The notes beneath the pieces were generated by a model. It had not been told where the DNA came from and did no database searches. It saw only the letters and a program-made list of their open reading frames with translations. The position numbers and the translations under genes were made by a program. This document shows, in pieces, positions 1-7,162 of a DNA stretch of 21,337 nucleotides. This DNA is from a virus. The stretch lies in the IMG/VR virus record IMGVR_UViG_3300021957_000380, positions 1 through 21,337 of that record, one strand, 5' to 3'. How positions within the stretch are numbered: the first letter of the stretch is position 1; each line of letters begins with the position of its first letter.

Positions 1-120
1 TTTGTATCGTCTTTTGGTGGATCAACTTTTGTATCGTCTTTTGGTGGATCAACCGTTGTATCGTCTTTTGGTGGATCAACTTTTGTATCGTCTTTTGGTG
101 GATCAACCGTTGTATCGTCT
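1..120 (-). repeat. 27-bp tandem repeat encoding DDT(K/T)VDPPK
   Basis: The plus-strand unit beginning gtatcgtcttttggtggatc recurs at 4, 31, 58 and 85, with a decayed copy from 112, so the period is exactly 27 bp. The array continues off the left edge. Copies are nearly identical in DNA. They differ at the codon pair that gives either Lys or Thr, in the order T, K, T, K, K from N to C terminus. The units code for 9-residue Asp/Pro/Lys repeats at the visible C-terminal end of the partial gene. Confidence 0.95.
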
Positions 121-1067
121 GTCGTTTCTTCTTTTTTAGCAGGCTTTAATTTATTTATATGTGCATCTGCTTGATCTCCAATTTTCTTTATAGCAACCGA
201 AGTTTTTTGAATAGCTTCAATTTCAGGAAGGAATGCTTTAACACCTTCTAAATCTTTAAGATCGTCAGCTGCTTCTTTTTCACCATCTGCAATTGCTTTA
301 GCTAAATCTTTTCCTTTTTGTTGAACTTCTTTTAATTCTCCTGCAGCTTTTAATGCAGCTTCTTTTTTACCCATAGATTTAAGTACCTTCGCCTTATTCT
401 CTAAACCTTCTTCTGCGACCATATTCTTTAAAACTTGTTTTCTTTTAAAATATACCTTTCCCAAAGGACTGTCTTTAGCTATGTTTGCTTCAGATTCTTC
501 TAATTCAGTTTCAAATTCGCTAAGAGCATTTTTTAATTTTTCAGCGTTAACATCTTTAGAATGGTCTAATTCTGTTTTAGCATTGGCTTTAGCTTCTTTA
601 AGTTTTACCTTTTTTTCACCTTCTGCTGCTTCTATTTTCTGATCAAACTTACTCATTGTTTTAAATTCAGACTGCATATTATCTGCAGCTTGTTGATTGC
701 TATTTGCCATTAACGCAATCTTTTTATACTTTCCTAGTTTAGTTTCACATTTAGCGATAGCATAAGAAGATTTAAGAGAAGTTAAAACACTTTCCACAGA
801 AACCTCTTCATTGATCATATAATGTTCTTTGATCTGGTTTGATAATTTAGATAAATTATTTAGGATTGCATCTACGTCTTTAATAACGTCGGCTCTTACT
901 TTTTCACCTTCTGCTTTTTTAACAGCATCGTCTGATTTAACATTAGTCTTATCAACAGCAACCGAACCTGTTGTGGTTTTAGAAGCCGGAGACGTGTTAT
1001 TTGAAGAGTCCATTGCAGTTCCTGCGAAATCTTCAAACATCATGATTTTTTTATTAAGTTTCATCAT
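1..1067 (-). CDS. Unrecognised Lys/Glu/Ala-rich coiled-coil protein with repeat tail, partial (C-terminus off window)
   Basis: The frame is open from an ATG pair at 1067/1064 to the left edge, giving at least 355 residues without a stop. The start is MMKLNKK, and a GATATATA late-type element lies 30 nt upstream. The first 60 residues are Ser/Thr/Asn-rich. The next roughly 250 are Lys/Glu/Ala-rich and look like long helices, with runs such as KKVKLKEAKANAKTELDHSK. The visible C-terminal part is a tandem DDT(K/T)VDPPK repeat. There is no signal peptide or membrane segment. The gene lies just after gp23 and its terminator, where T4 has gene 24, but nothing here resembles gp24. A virion or head-internal protein is an inference from its position and late element. 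The codon pattern fits its neighbours. Confidence 0.8.
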   Translation of the reverse strand, partial: MMKLNKKIMMFEDFAGTAMDSSNNTSPASKTTTGSVAVDKTNVKSDDAVKKAEGEKVRADVIKDVDAILNNLSKLSNQIKEHYMINEEVSVESVLTSLKSSYAIAKCETKLGKYKKIALMANSNQQAADNMQSEFKTMSKFDQKIEAAEGEKKVKLKEAKANAKTELDHSKDVNAEKLKNALSEFETELEESEANIAKDSPLGKVYFKRKQVLKNMVAEEGLENKAKVLKSMGKKEAALKAAGELKEVQQKGKDLAKAIADGEKEAADDLKDLEGVKAFLPEIEAIQKTSVAIKKIGDQADAHINKLKPAKKEETTDDTTVDPPKDDTKVDPPKDDTTVDPPKDDTKVDPPKDDT

Positions 1068-1097
1068 TTATGTGTATTTTTTAAAATGTCTATGGTT

Positions 1098-1105
1098 TAT
1101 ATATC
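1098..1105 (-). promoter_or_regulatory. Candidate late promoter element (GATATATA)
   Basis: GATATATA on the minus strand, in the context AAGAAGATATATAAACC, lies 30 nt before the ATG of the repeat-tail protein. It is one of six exact copies in the window, all in gaps before structural genes. It would be the counterpart of the T4 late -10 box TATAAATA. Confidence 0.6.
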
Positions 1106-1132
1106 TTCTTAAATAAACCTAAAGTTTAAAGC

Positions 1133-1159
1133 AAAAAAAAGACCCTCAAAAAGAGGGCC
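1133..1159 (-). terminator. Rho-independent terminator after gp23
   Basis: On the minus strand GGCCCTC, loop TTTTT and GAGGGTC form a 7-bp stem (one G-U pair), followed by eight T residues. It lies 29 nt past the gp23 stop and ends the head cassette before the next late element. Confidence 0.9.
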
Positions 1160-1188
1160 TTTTAATATTAAATATTGCTATTCAAATT

Positions 1189-2631
1189 TTACATTTTTAC
1201 GCCTGAAGCTTCGAATGTAGAATATTGAGTTTGTGGATGGAATCCAGCCTCAACTAAAGCATATCTAGATTTTACAGCTACTTTCGGAGCCATAGTACCT
1301 TCTGCGATAGTTTGTACTGATTCAGCCATTAAATATGGCATGAATACTAGACCAGGACCGTTACCGTCACCTTTTCTACCAATTAATACATCACCTGAAC
1401 CAAACGCTTGTGTTGGATCAGTGTAAATATTGATACCTGCAACTGAACCTAATGGATAGATTGCACCTGCAACTTGGTTAATTGTATTAGCCATTGGGTT
1501 AGGTACGAAACCTGCAACACCTTGTAATACTGAAGCAATCTTTGCAGAAACAACTGCGAAGTTACCAGCACCTCTTCTACCTTTATTAGCAATAAAGTTA
1601 GCGTGAGCTAAAATGTGTGTTAGGATTCTTCTGTTTACATCACCGAAAGTGTTACCACCTTGGTTGTATTCACCAGCTAACTGTAAGTCACCTAAAGCTG
1701 CATCAGAATTTAAACCAGCTAATCTTCTCATTTCTGCTAAGATGTGTTGGTTAATAGACTGAGTTAATTCGTTAGTTAATACTGCTTCTACTTGAGCAAC
1801 AGCGTCAACACCGAATTGTTTAAGATCTTGTACTTGCTCTCTTGTAACTGCAGCAGCAACTTGGAAAGTTTCAGCAGCAACACTCTTAGAGAATAAGCTT
1901 AGACCCATAATTTTGTCTGGAGTTCTTTCACCAGTTTCTCTGTTCATTGGGTAAACATCGCTTACACCGTTTTCACCAGAGAATGCACCAGCACCTGAGA
2001 ATCCTGGAATGTGATCTTCTAATGCTTTTACTAATTCGATAACAGCGTCATCAGCTGCAGTACCACTAGCTCTAAATGCAGCTAGTAAAGTATCAGCGTG
2101 TACATCAGTTTCTTCAACTTCATAGATAGCAAAACCATCAATTCTTGATGCTTTGTCTAATTTAGTGAATTTGTAACCATCTGCTGCACCTTCACCGTTA
2201 GCGTCTTCTGACTTAATGTAAGTTGGAGCGACACCACCGTCAACTCTACCACCTTCGTATACGAAGTCTAAGTAAGATAGTAAGCCCATAGGACCTGCCA
2301 TTGGTACAACTGGTACTAAGTCTAATGCAATCGTTTGAGCAGCAACTTGCATTGCTAAAGGTAATAAAGTTGGAGCTTTGTCACCTGAACCTCTTTGATT
2401 TGCGAAAGATGCAGTTGCATCTGGAAGGACTACAGCGCCCATACCACCGATGTTTTGAGTTCCCGCAGAAACCGGGTTTAACGCCATCATTTGTGCGTCT
2501 TCATAAAGCTTGTGATTGTGACAGTAAGTCGACATCCAAGCTAGCTTTTCTGATTCATTGATTCCTGTTGCTTCCTCAATAATAGGAGCCCAAGTACCTC
2601 TGATCTCAGATTCGTTAATTAAATTTGCCAT
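1189..2631 (-). CDS. 23: Major capsid protein, T4 gp23 family
   Basis: This 480-residue protein forms the hexameric shell of the head; T4 gp23 has 521 residues. The match to remembered T4 gp23 is clearest in the C-terminal half. LTNELTQSINQHILAEM corresponds to T4 LATEIMLEINREVV, and GRRGAGNFAVVSAKIASVL to GRGEGNFIIASRNVVNVL. The stretch from about residue 400, with INIYTDPTQAFGSGDVLIG and FMPYLMAESV, follows the same family pattern. The frame stays open upstream to a TTG at 2790, but that would overlap gp21 and add a basic, non-family leader, so MANLINES at 2631 is taken as the start. A gp21-type cleavage site, LYE followed by D (residues 42-45), would remove a short propeptide as in T4. The gene follows the protease-scaffold gene, as 21-22-23 do in T4, and ends at a strong terminator. 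Confidence 0.95.
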   Translation of the reverse strand: MANLINESEIRGTWAPIIEEATGINESEKLAWMSTYCHNHKLYEDAQMMALNPVSAGTQNIGGMGAVVLPDATASFANQRGSGDKAPTLLPLAMQVAAQTIALDLVPVVPMAGPMGLLSYLDFVYEGGRVDGGVAPTYIKSEDANGEGAADGYKFTKLDKASRIDGFAIYEVEETDVHADTLLAAFRASGTAADDAVIELVKALEDHIPGFSGAGAFSGENGVSDVYPMNRETGERTPDKIMGLSLFSKSVAAETFQVAAAVTREQVQDLKQFGVDAVAQVEAVLTNELTQSINQHILAEMRRLAGLNSDAALGDLQLAGEYNQGGNTFGDVNRRILTHILAHANFIANKGRRGAGNFAVVSAKIASVLQGVAGFVPNPMANTINQVAGAIYPLGSVAGINIYTDPTQAFGSGDVLIGRKGDGNGPGLVFMPYLMAESVQTIAEGTMAPKVAVKSRYALVEAGFHPQTQYSTFEASGVKM

Positions 2632-2671
2632 TTTGTAAATGTTCTTTTTTTGTTTGTGTTTATAGTTAAAC

Positions 2672-2714
2672 TCGACATGCTTGGGTTTTCTGCTTCTGTC
2701 ACCCGTTTCGTCGA
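2672..2714 (-). promoter_or_regulatory. Possible nested hairpin in the gp23 mRNA leader
   Basis: The gap between gp21-22 and gp23 leaves 92 nt between the late-type element and the gp23 ATG, against 21-30 nt for the other genes. In it, minus strand, TCGAC (2714-2710) can pair with GTCGA (2676-2672), enclosing GGGT (2704-2701) paired with ACCC (2686-2683). The stems are short, so stability is uncertain. Confidence 0.3.
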
Positions 2715-2723
2715 TTATATTAT

Positions 2724-2731
2724 TATATATC
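2724..2731 (-). promoter_or_regulatory. Candidate late promoter element (GATATATA) for gp23
   Basis: An exact GATATATA on the minus strand lies 4 nt past the stop codon of the protease-scaffold gene and 92 nt before the gp23 ATG. The context is AAAAAGATATATAATAAT. Confidence 0.6.
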
Positions 2732-2734
2732 TTT

Positions 2735-5077
2735 TTATTTATTGAATCTTTTCTTAAACGCTTCAGCATAGCTAGATGCATCGTATCCAAGCGAAGGCTT
2801 ATCTTCTGTTTTAGATTCGTTAACCATTGCTACTTTGTTTAAATCAACCTTAGTTTCTCTAAGATCTCTAGTTTGCCAGAAGTTTCTTACTTGATACTCA
2901 GTATTTAAAGTATGATACTTTGATTGTGCAGCAACTTGATTTTGCTTAGCTTCGCTTAAGTTTTCCCATGTTTCTTTATATTCTAGTGGCATAGCCGCTA
3001 AGAAAAATGGTTCAGCGTTTTTATTCTCAACAATTAATTGAGATGATTCAATAATAGATGTAATTTCTCTTTCAGTCATAAAACCTCTTTTAGATACAGC
3101 TGTTCTAACTTCTGTTTTAGCGTCTTCGTTAAGAGCGTTATACTTTTCTATTGTAGATGATGATACAACTCTAAAGAAAGATGGATTTTCATTTTCTTTA
3201 ACTTGAGCAGTTTCTATTAAATCATTTAGTTTTGCAGAGATTTCGCTTTTATAAGCTTCTAATGGATCTTGTGCTCCATCTTCACCTTCAGCTTCTTCTT
3301 CACCTTCACCGGCTTCTACCTCGTCAGTATTACCTGTTGGTGGAATTTCTTGATCACTGTCATCTAAATCAGATTCTAAATCTTCACCTTCTTCACCTGC
3401 TTTATGTGAATCAACATCACCTTCAGCTGAATTATCACCTATTTTGTCTAATTCTTTTTCATCCTTTTTAACAACGTCTTCACCTTCTTCACCAGCTTCT
3501 TCACCTTTAACGTCTTCTTCGATTTCTTCACCGTGGTATTCTTCGTCTTCTTCTTCAGTCATTTCTTCAACTTCGTCAGCAACTTCTTCAGCACCTTCAC
3601 CAGCTTCTTCTTCGATATTGTCTTCAGCGTTTTCAACCTCTTCTGGAGTATCTTCTACTTTGTCATCTAGATCTTCGACTTCACCTTTATCGTTGATATC
3701 GTCTTCGATTTCTTCAGCTTTGTCTTCACCAAGCTTTTCATCTTCAATTTCTTCAACTTCTTTACCGGCTTCTTCACCTTCGTCTTCAGTAACTTCTTTA
3801 GCACCTTCTTCACCGTCTTCGATTTCATCTTCTAATTCGTCTGAATTATCTTCTGCTCTATCGTCAGCTTTTTCGTACTCTTCTCCGTCGCCATCAACAA
3901 CATCTGGTGTTTCATCAACAGTTTCGTCTTCCATATCTTCTGCATCTACACCTGCACCATCTTCAACTACTAAGTTTTCGTTGATTGATTCTGCAATGTA
4001 TTCTGCGTATTCTGAAATAGATTGTAAGTTTTCTCTTAAATATTCTACATAACCTAAAAGATTAGCTGATGAATCAGCACCTTCGTTATGAGATTCTGCT
4101 AAATAGTTAGCGAAATCTTTTACTTTAGTAATAGACTCAGCTAAATGCTCAGAATATTGAATGCCTTGATCTACTTTCTCAGCAACGTTCTCAGTATATG
4201 ATATACCTTGATCTGCTTTCTCAGCAACATGCTCAGAATATTGAATAGATTGGTCTAATTTCTCAGCTAAATAAGTAACATACTCTGATAATGTATTAAC
4301 GTTATCAGCAATATGATCATTGTGAGATTTAATGTTTTCTACGGTCATGTCTTCACTAGCATCAGCAGCTTTAGCGTCCATTGACTCTTTTATGCCTTTA
4401 ATTTCTTTTGCCAGATATTCAGAATATCTATTAAAGTCTTCGGCTTTTACGAATTCCTCCATGTTTTTATTTTCTTTTATTTCTATATTTGTGTTTTGAG
4501 TTTCAATATTTTCGGTAACGTTACCCGCTCCCATTTCATAAATGTATAAACCAGTGTCTGTTGCATATCCATAAGATTCATTAACTCTCTTAAGTTCTGC
4601 ATTTTCAAAACCAGGGTCAGCTACTAGATCATAAGTGAATAGTTGTTTGATTTTTACTTTACCATTTGATTCGACAGCACCTGCTGCTCTTGATGAGATT
4701 TGTAATGGTACACCAGCATCAACTAATGCCTTAGCTTGTCTACCTGCATCAGTATCTAATAATCTGATTTTACCTCTTACTTCTTTGCTTTCTTTATCAT
4801 AAAAAAGTTCTTCAACAATGTGTGATACGTTTTTCAATGAAGTATCAAATTGTTGTGGATGATCTAGTTCACCTAACAATTTAGAAGATTCAATTTTCTG
4901 CTGAAGGGCCTCAATTTGAGGAACATATTCGTCTTCAGTGTAGATTCTATTGTTTCTATTTTTTTGATCAATTTGACCAAATACTCCTTCGAGAACGTAA
5001 TCTTTCTCCTCTGATTGTGTAACATTCAGAGCCGATGACGACATTTCAACGATTAGCAAATCCTTTGCTTTTTTCAT
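2735..5077 (-). CDS. 21: Prohead protease gp21 fused to a gp22-like scaffold protein
   Basis: This 780-residue protein joins the head maturation protease and the internal scaffold. Residues 1-200 are a gp21-type serine protease: LGELDHP (His73), VSHIVEEL (84-91), ISSRAAG (127-133, with Ser128 or Ser129 as nucleophile) and YDLVADPGF (149-157). The His-Ser spacing matches the T4 gp21 pair as I recall it. Residues 206-370 are helical, with three 14-residue repeats at 270-311. Residues 375-605 are extremely rich in Glu and Asp. Residues 606-780 look folded and end SSYAEAFKKRFNK, like the T4 gp22 end SVYAKVASRF. In T4 genes 21 and 22 are separate. An internal ATG (Met206) begins exactly the scaffold part and could give a protease-free form. 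LLIVE near the N-terminus suits self-cleavage. Fusion is read directly from an unbroken frame; the internal product is inference. Confidence 0.93.
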   Translation of the reverse strand: MKKAKDLLIVEMSSSALNVTQSEEKDYVLEGVFGQIDQKNRNNRIYTEDEYVPQIEALQQKIESSKLLGELDHPQQFDTSLKNVSHIVEELFYDKESKEVRGKIRLLDTDAGRQAKALVDAGVPLQISSRAAGAVESNGKVKIKQLFTYDLVADPGFENAELKRVNESYGYATDTGLYIYEMGAGNVTENIETQNTNIEIKENKNMEEFVKAEDFNRYSEYLAKEIKGIKESMDAKAADASEDMTVENIKSHNDHIADNVNTLSEYVTYLAEKLDQSIQYSEHVAEKADQGISYTENVAEKVDQGIQYSEHLAESITKVKDFANYLAESHNEGADSSANLLGYVEYLRENLQSISEYAEYIAESINENLVVEDGAGVDAEDMEDETVDETPDVVDGDGEEYEKADDRAEDNSDELEDEIEDGEEGAKEVTEDEGEEAGKEVEEIEDEKLGEDKAEEIEDDINDKGEVEDLDDKVEDTPEEVENAEDNIEEEAGEGAEEVADEVEEMTEEEDEEYHGEEIEEDVKGEEAGEEGEDVVKKDEKELDKIGDNSAEGDVDSHKAGEEGEDLESDLDDSDQEIPPTGNTDEVEAGEGEEEAEGEDGAQDPLEAYKSEISAKLNDLIETAQVKENENPSFFRVVSSSTIEKYNALNEDAKTEVRTAVSKRGFMTEREITSIIESSQLIVENKNAEPFFLAAMPLEYKETWENLSEAKQNQVAAQSKYHTLNTEYQVRNFWQTRDLRETKVDLNKVAMVNESKTEDKPSLGYDASSYAEAFKKRFNK
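4145..4270 (-). repeat. 42-bp tandem repeat, three 14-residue scaffold repeats
   Basis: Residues 270-283, 284-297 and 298-311 of the protease-scaffold protein follow one pattern: (L/V)AEK, variable residue, DQ, (G/S)I, variable residue, Y(S/T)E(H/N). A further LAES begins at 312. The period is 14 residues, two heptads, which suits a coiled coil. Each unit opens with an (L/V)AE tripeptide resembling the gp21 cleavage motif. Confidence 0.85.
4460..4475 (-). other. Candidate internal translation start of a separate scaffold protein
   Basis: The ATG at 4462 encodes Met206 (MEEFVKAEDF). It sits behind an A-rich stretch (aaaagaaaataaaaac) that resembles the leaders of other genes here. It lies just past a Thr/Asn/Glu-rich linker that follows the protease domain. 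Starting here would give a 575-residue scaffold without protease. Confidence 0.4.
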
Positions 5078-5100
5078 ATTTATGGATTTTCTATTTTTAA

Positions 5101-5108
5101 TATATATC
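5101..5108 (-). promoter_or_regulatory. Candidate late promoter element (GATATATA) for gp21-22
   Basis: An exact GATATATA on the minus strand, context TAAAGGATATATATTAAA, lies 23 nt before the ATG of the protease-scaffold gene in a short non-coding gap. Confidence 0.6.
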
Positions 5109-5139
5109 CTTTAGTTATTATGTAATTATCTTATTACCT

Positions 5140-5508
5140 TTAGATGTCTGCCAGTGGATCATCCTCACCACCTTCTTCGCCTTCTCCGCCTTCTTCTTTT
5201 TCAGCTTCTTTTTCAGCTTCAGCTTCTTCAGTTTTGACGTCATTGTAATATTTAATAATCACTTCAATTTCACCTTCACCGAATGCATTCTCTCCGTATT
5301 GCTCATAGAAATACTTTTTAAATTCTTTCTCTGTAGGATAAGCTGCAATAGCTCCGATAATTTCAACAGCTCCCACTGTTTTTCCAGAATCAAGATTTAT
5401 ATCATCAACATAAACTTTTGATTCTTCGCCCACTCTTGTAGCTGCCTCAATAACTTTATTGTAGCTTTTCTCTCTAGCAAACGCTTCTATTGTTTTAATT
5501 ACTTTCAT
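5140..5508 (-). CDS. Small acidic prohead core protein, gp67/gp68-like by position
   Basis: This 122-residue protein lies between the portal and the protease, where T4 carries the small prohead core genes 67 and 68. Residues 1-90 look like a compact alpha/beta domain. Residues 91-122 are a Glu/Gly tail (EEAEAEKEAEKEEGGEGEE) ending DDPLADI. T4 gp67 is likewise small and acidic, but I see no clear residue-level match, so the assignment rests on position and composition. The N-terminus MKVIKTIEAFARE resembles the T4 capsid-targeting leader MKTYQEFIAE, which directs proteins into the prohead and is removed by gp21. A related but inexact promoter-like string (GAATATATA) lies 7 nt before the ATG. 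Transcription through from gp20 is also possible. Confidence 0.75.
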   Translation of the reverse strand: MKVIKTIEAFAREKSYNKVIEAATRVGEESKVYVDDINLDSGKTVGAVEIIGAIAAYPTEKEFKKYFYEQYGENAFGEGEIEVIIKYYNDVKTEEAEAEKEAEKEEGGEGEEGGEDDPLADI

Positions 5509-5532
5509 AATAATTTATATATTCAATTTATT

Positions 5533-7131
5533 TTAGATGCCCATTCCATCGTCTTCTTCTTCAGGAGCCTCAGCTTCTTCTCTAGCTTTTGCTGCTTTTG
5601 CAGCTTCGTTTGATCTAATTTCATCGTCAGACAATTTTAGATATTTTTTAACTAGGTATTCCTGATCGAAGTAATATTCTTCTTCCATTGTTTCTTGATT
5701 AGTAGTCATTAAACTATCTCTCATAGATCCAATAAATTCAAGTCTTTTTTCCATGATTTCCATGTGCTTCATTTCAGCAAACATGTTTTCTTCGTTGAAT
5801 CTTAAAGCTACTTGAGTTTTAAATTGTGGATCATCTACAAATTCTGGATATTTTAAACAGATTTGTAAATACAATGGCTTAACTAATATTTCTTGGAATG
5901 TAGATCTTAGACGCTTAATGAATTTACCAAACTTAATCTCGTCTCTAATCATACCATCAGCTGCAAGGTTAAATTCCCCACCACCATCTTCATACAAGAA
6001 TCTATTAAATGGAATCTTAGATACGTGTTTTAGTTTATCTGAGAAGTATTTAAGTGCTTCTGTATCATTTAATTCTGGACCTTCACCGCCAAGAGTTTCA
6101 ATTTGTGGTGAATCACCGTCCTTAGAAGGTAACCAATATTCTTTACTAAACTGGAGCATTGGTTTACCATCAGTTGAAAGAGAAGCTGAGTCCCAATCGA
6201 AATCTACTTGTTCTTTATAAGAATTCATTAACTGAGAAAGTGATTGCTTTGCTCTTGTTTTAGATTTACCACCAACTGGAATAATAAACTTCATTCTAAA
6301 TGAAGCATTGGTAACAGACCAGATCACTCTAGTGTGTTCCATAATTCTAAGTAGGTTAAATGCTCTTACTAATCTTTCTAAGTAAGAGACTCTCGATGCT
6401 GTTGTAATAGAAGAATAAGACACATATATGATTTGTGAATCATAAAGCTTTCTCTCTTTTACTGGATCATCTTTATATTGTACCCAAACTTTTTTACCAT
6501 CTTCTTGATTGTAACCTGGAATTAATGTAACAGGATCAAGTTCTTTAAAACCAATAATTTCTTTTTGGTCTGGGGAATAAATTATCTCAAATGATAAGTA
6601 ACCGTCTATTAAGAATTTTCTATAATAGTACCATGCTGATTGATCTTCTGTAAAACCAAAGTAGTGATAGATCTGTCTGAAATATCTGTTTAGATCTTTA
6701 TTTACTTTATCTGAAATATCCAATCCTAAAACTTCAGGTTGGGCGAAGAAATTCTTTTCGTCATATACAATAGTCTCATCACACAAAATATCTAAAATAT
6801 CTTCTATTTCATCGTTTGTTGAAAATCTTCTTAATTCATCTCTTTTAGTTAAGTAATCTTTATCAAAAAATGGGATATTCTTTTTAAGATTAATATCTGT
6901 CATGGACATGGCAGCAAATGCACCATAGATGTCATCGTTATCATAACCGAATGGGTTCATTTCCCCATAACCGATCTGGGCCTCCATTGGACCAATGGCT
7001 TGCGATTGTCTAAGTACTAAATCATCATAGCGCATACCGAAGCTACTCAAGGTTTTAAGTGCGCTTGAGAGGCTAAACGGTTTTGTATTGACGCTCAATG
7101 GCCCGTTTCTTTTATCTGTAAATCCTGCCAT
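5533..7131 (-). CDS. 20: Portal protein, T4 gp20 family
   Basis: This 532-residue protein, close to the 524 of T4 gp20, forms the dodecameric vertex through which DNA is packaged and to which the neck attaches. Recognisable family stretches are YLTKRDELRRFSTNDEIEDI and DILCDETIVYDE in the first third, LDPVTLIPGYNQE in the middle, and NRFLYEDGGGEFNLAADGMI followed by RDEIKFGKFIKRLR in the C-terminal third. The tail is acidic (EEAEAPEEEDDGMGI). The start MAGFTDKRNGPLS follows an exact late-type element by 23 nt. The gene heads the cassette 20, 67-like, 21-22, 23, keeping the T4 order. The gene before it is not gp19, as it would be in T4, but a 197-residue protein. Confidence 0.95.
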   Translation of the reverse strand: MAGFTDKRNGPLSVNTKPFSLSSALKTLSSFGMRYDDLVLRQSQAIGPMEAQIGYGEMNPFGYDNDDIYGAFAAMSMTDINLKKNIPFFDKDYLTKRDELRRFSTNDEIEDILDILCDETIVYDEKNFFAQPEVLGLDISDKVNKDLNRYFRQIYHYFGFTEDQSAWYYYRKFLIDGYLSFEIIYSPDQKEIIGFKELDPVTLIPGYNQEDGKKVWVQYKDDPVKERKLYDSQIIYVSYSSITTASRVSYLERLVRAFNLLRIMEHTRVIWSVTNASFRMKFIIPVGGKSKTRAKQSLSQLMNSYKEQVDFDWDSASLSTDGKPMLQFSKEYWLPSKDGDSPQIETLGGEGPELNDTEALKYFSDKLKHVSKIPFNRFLYEDGGGEFNLAADGMIRDEIKFGKFIKRLRSTFQEILVKPLYLQICLKYPEFVDDPQFKTQVALRFNEENMFAEMKHMEIMEKRLEFIGSMRDSLMTTNQETMEEEYYFDQEYLVKKYLKLSDDEIRSNEAAKAAKAREEAEAPEEEDDGMGI

Positions 7132-7154
7132 ACTTTTTAATTTATGTTATGTTT

Positions 7155-7162
7155 TATATATC
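7155..7162 (-). promoter_or_regulatory. Candidate late promoter element (GATATATA) for gp20
   Basis: An exact GATATATA on the minus strand begins at the base right after the stop codon of the 197-residue gene and lies 23 nt before the gp20 ATG. The context is AATGAGATATATAAAACA. Confidence 0.6.

Noticed and set aside
1-120. CRISPR array
   Set aside because: The 27-bp units are directly adjacent with no spacers and keep a reading frame; this is a protein-coding tandem repeat.
829-1116. Plus-strand 95-aa frame with hydrophobic stretches
   Set aside because: It is antisense to the repeat-tail gene and has no promoter or leader of its own. The same holds for the other plus-strand frames in the window.
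2632-2790. N-terminal extension of gp23 by 53 residues
   Set aside because: It begins with TTG, overlaps the end of gp21-22, is highly basic unlike gp23, and crosses the GATATATA element. MANLINES at 2631 fits the family start.
3444-4052. Plus-strand 202-aa Ser-rich frame
   Set aside because: It is the antisense of the GAA/GAT-rich acidic scaffold segment; the low-complexity serine run is a shadow of Glu/Asp codons.
5516-5524. GAATATATA before the gp67-like gene as a seventh late element
   Set aside because: It is not an exact copy and is only 7 nt from the ATG, which would leave almost no leader. Kept as doubtful rather than listed.
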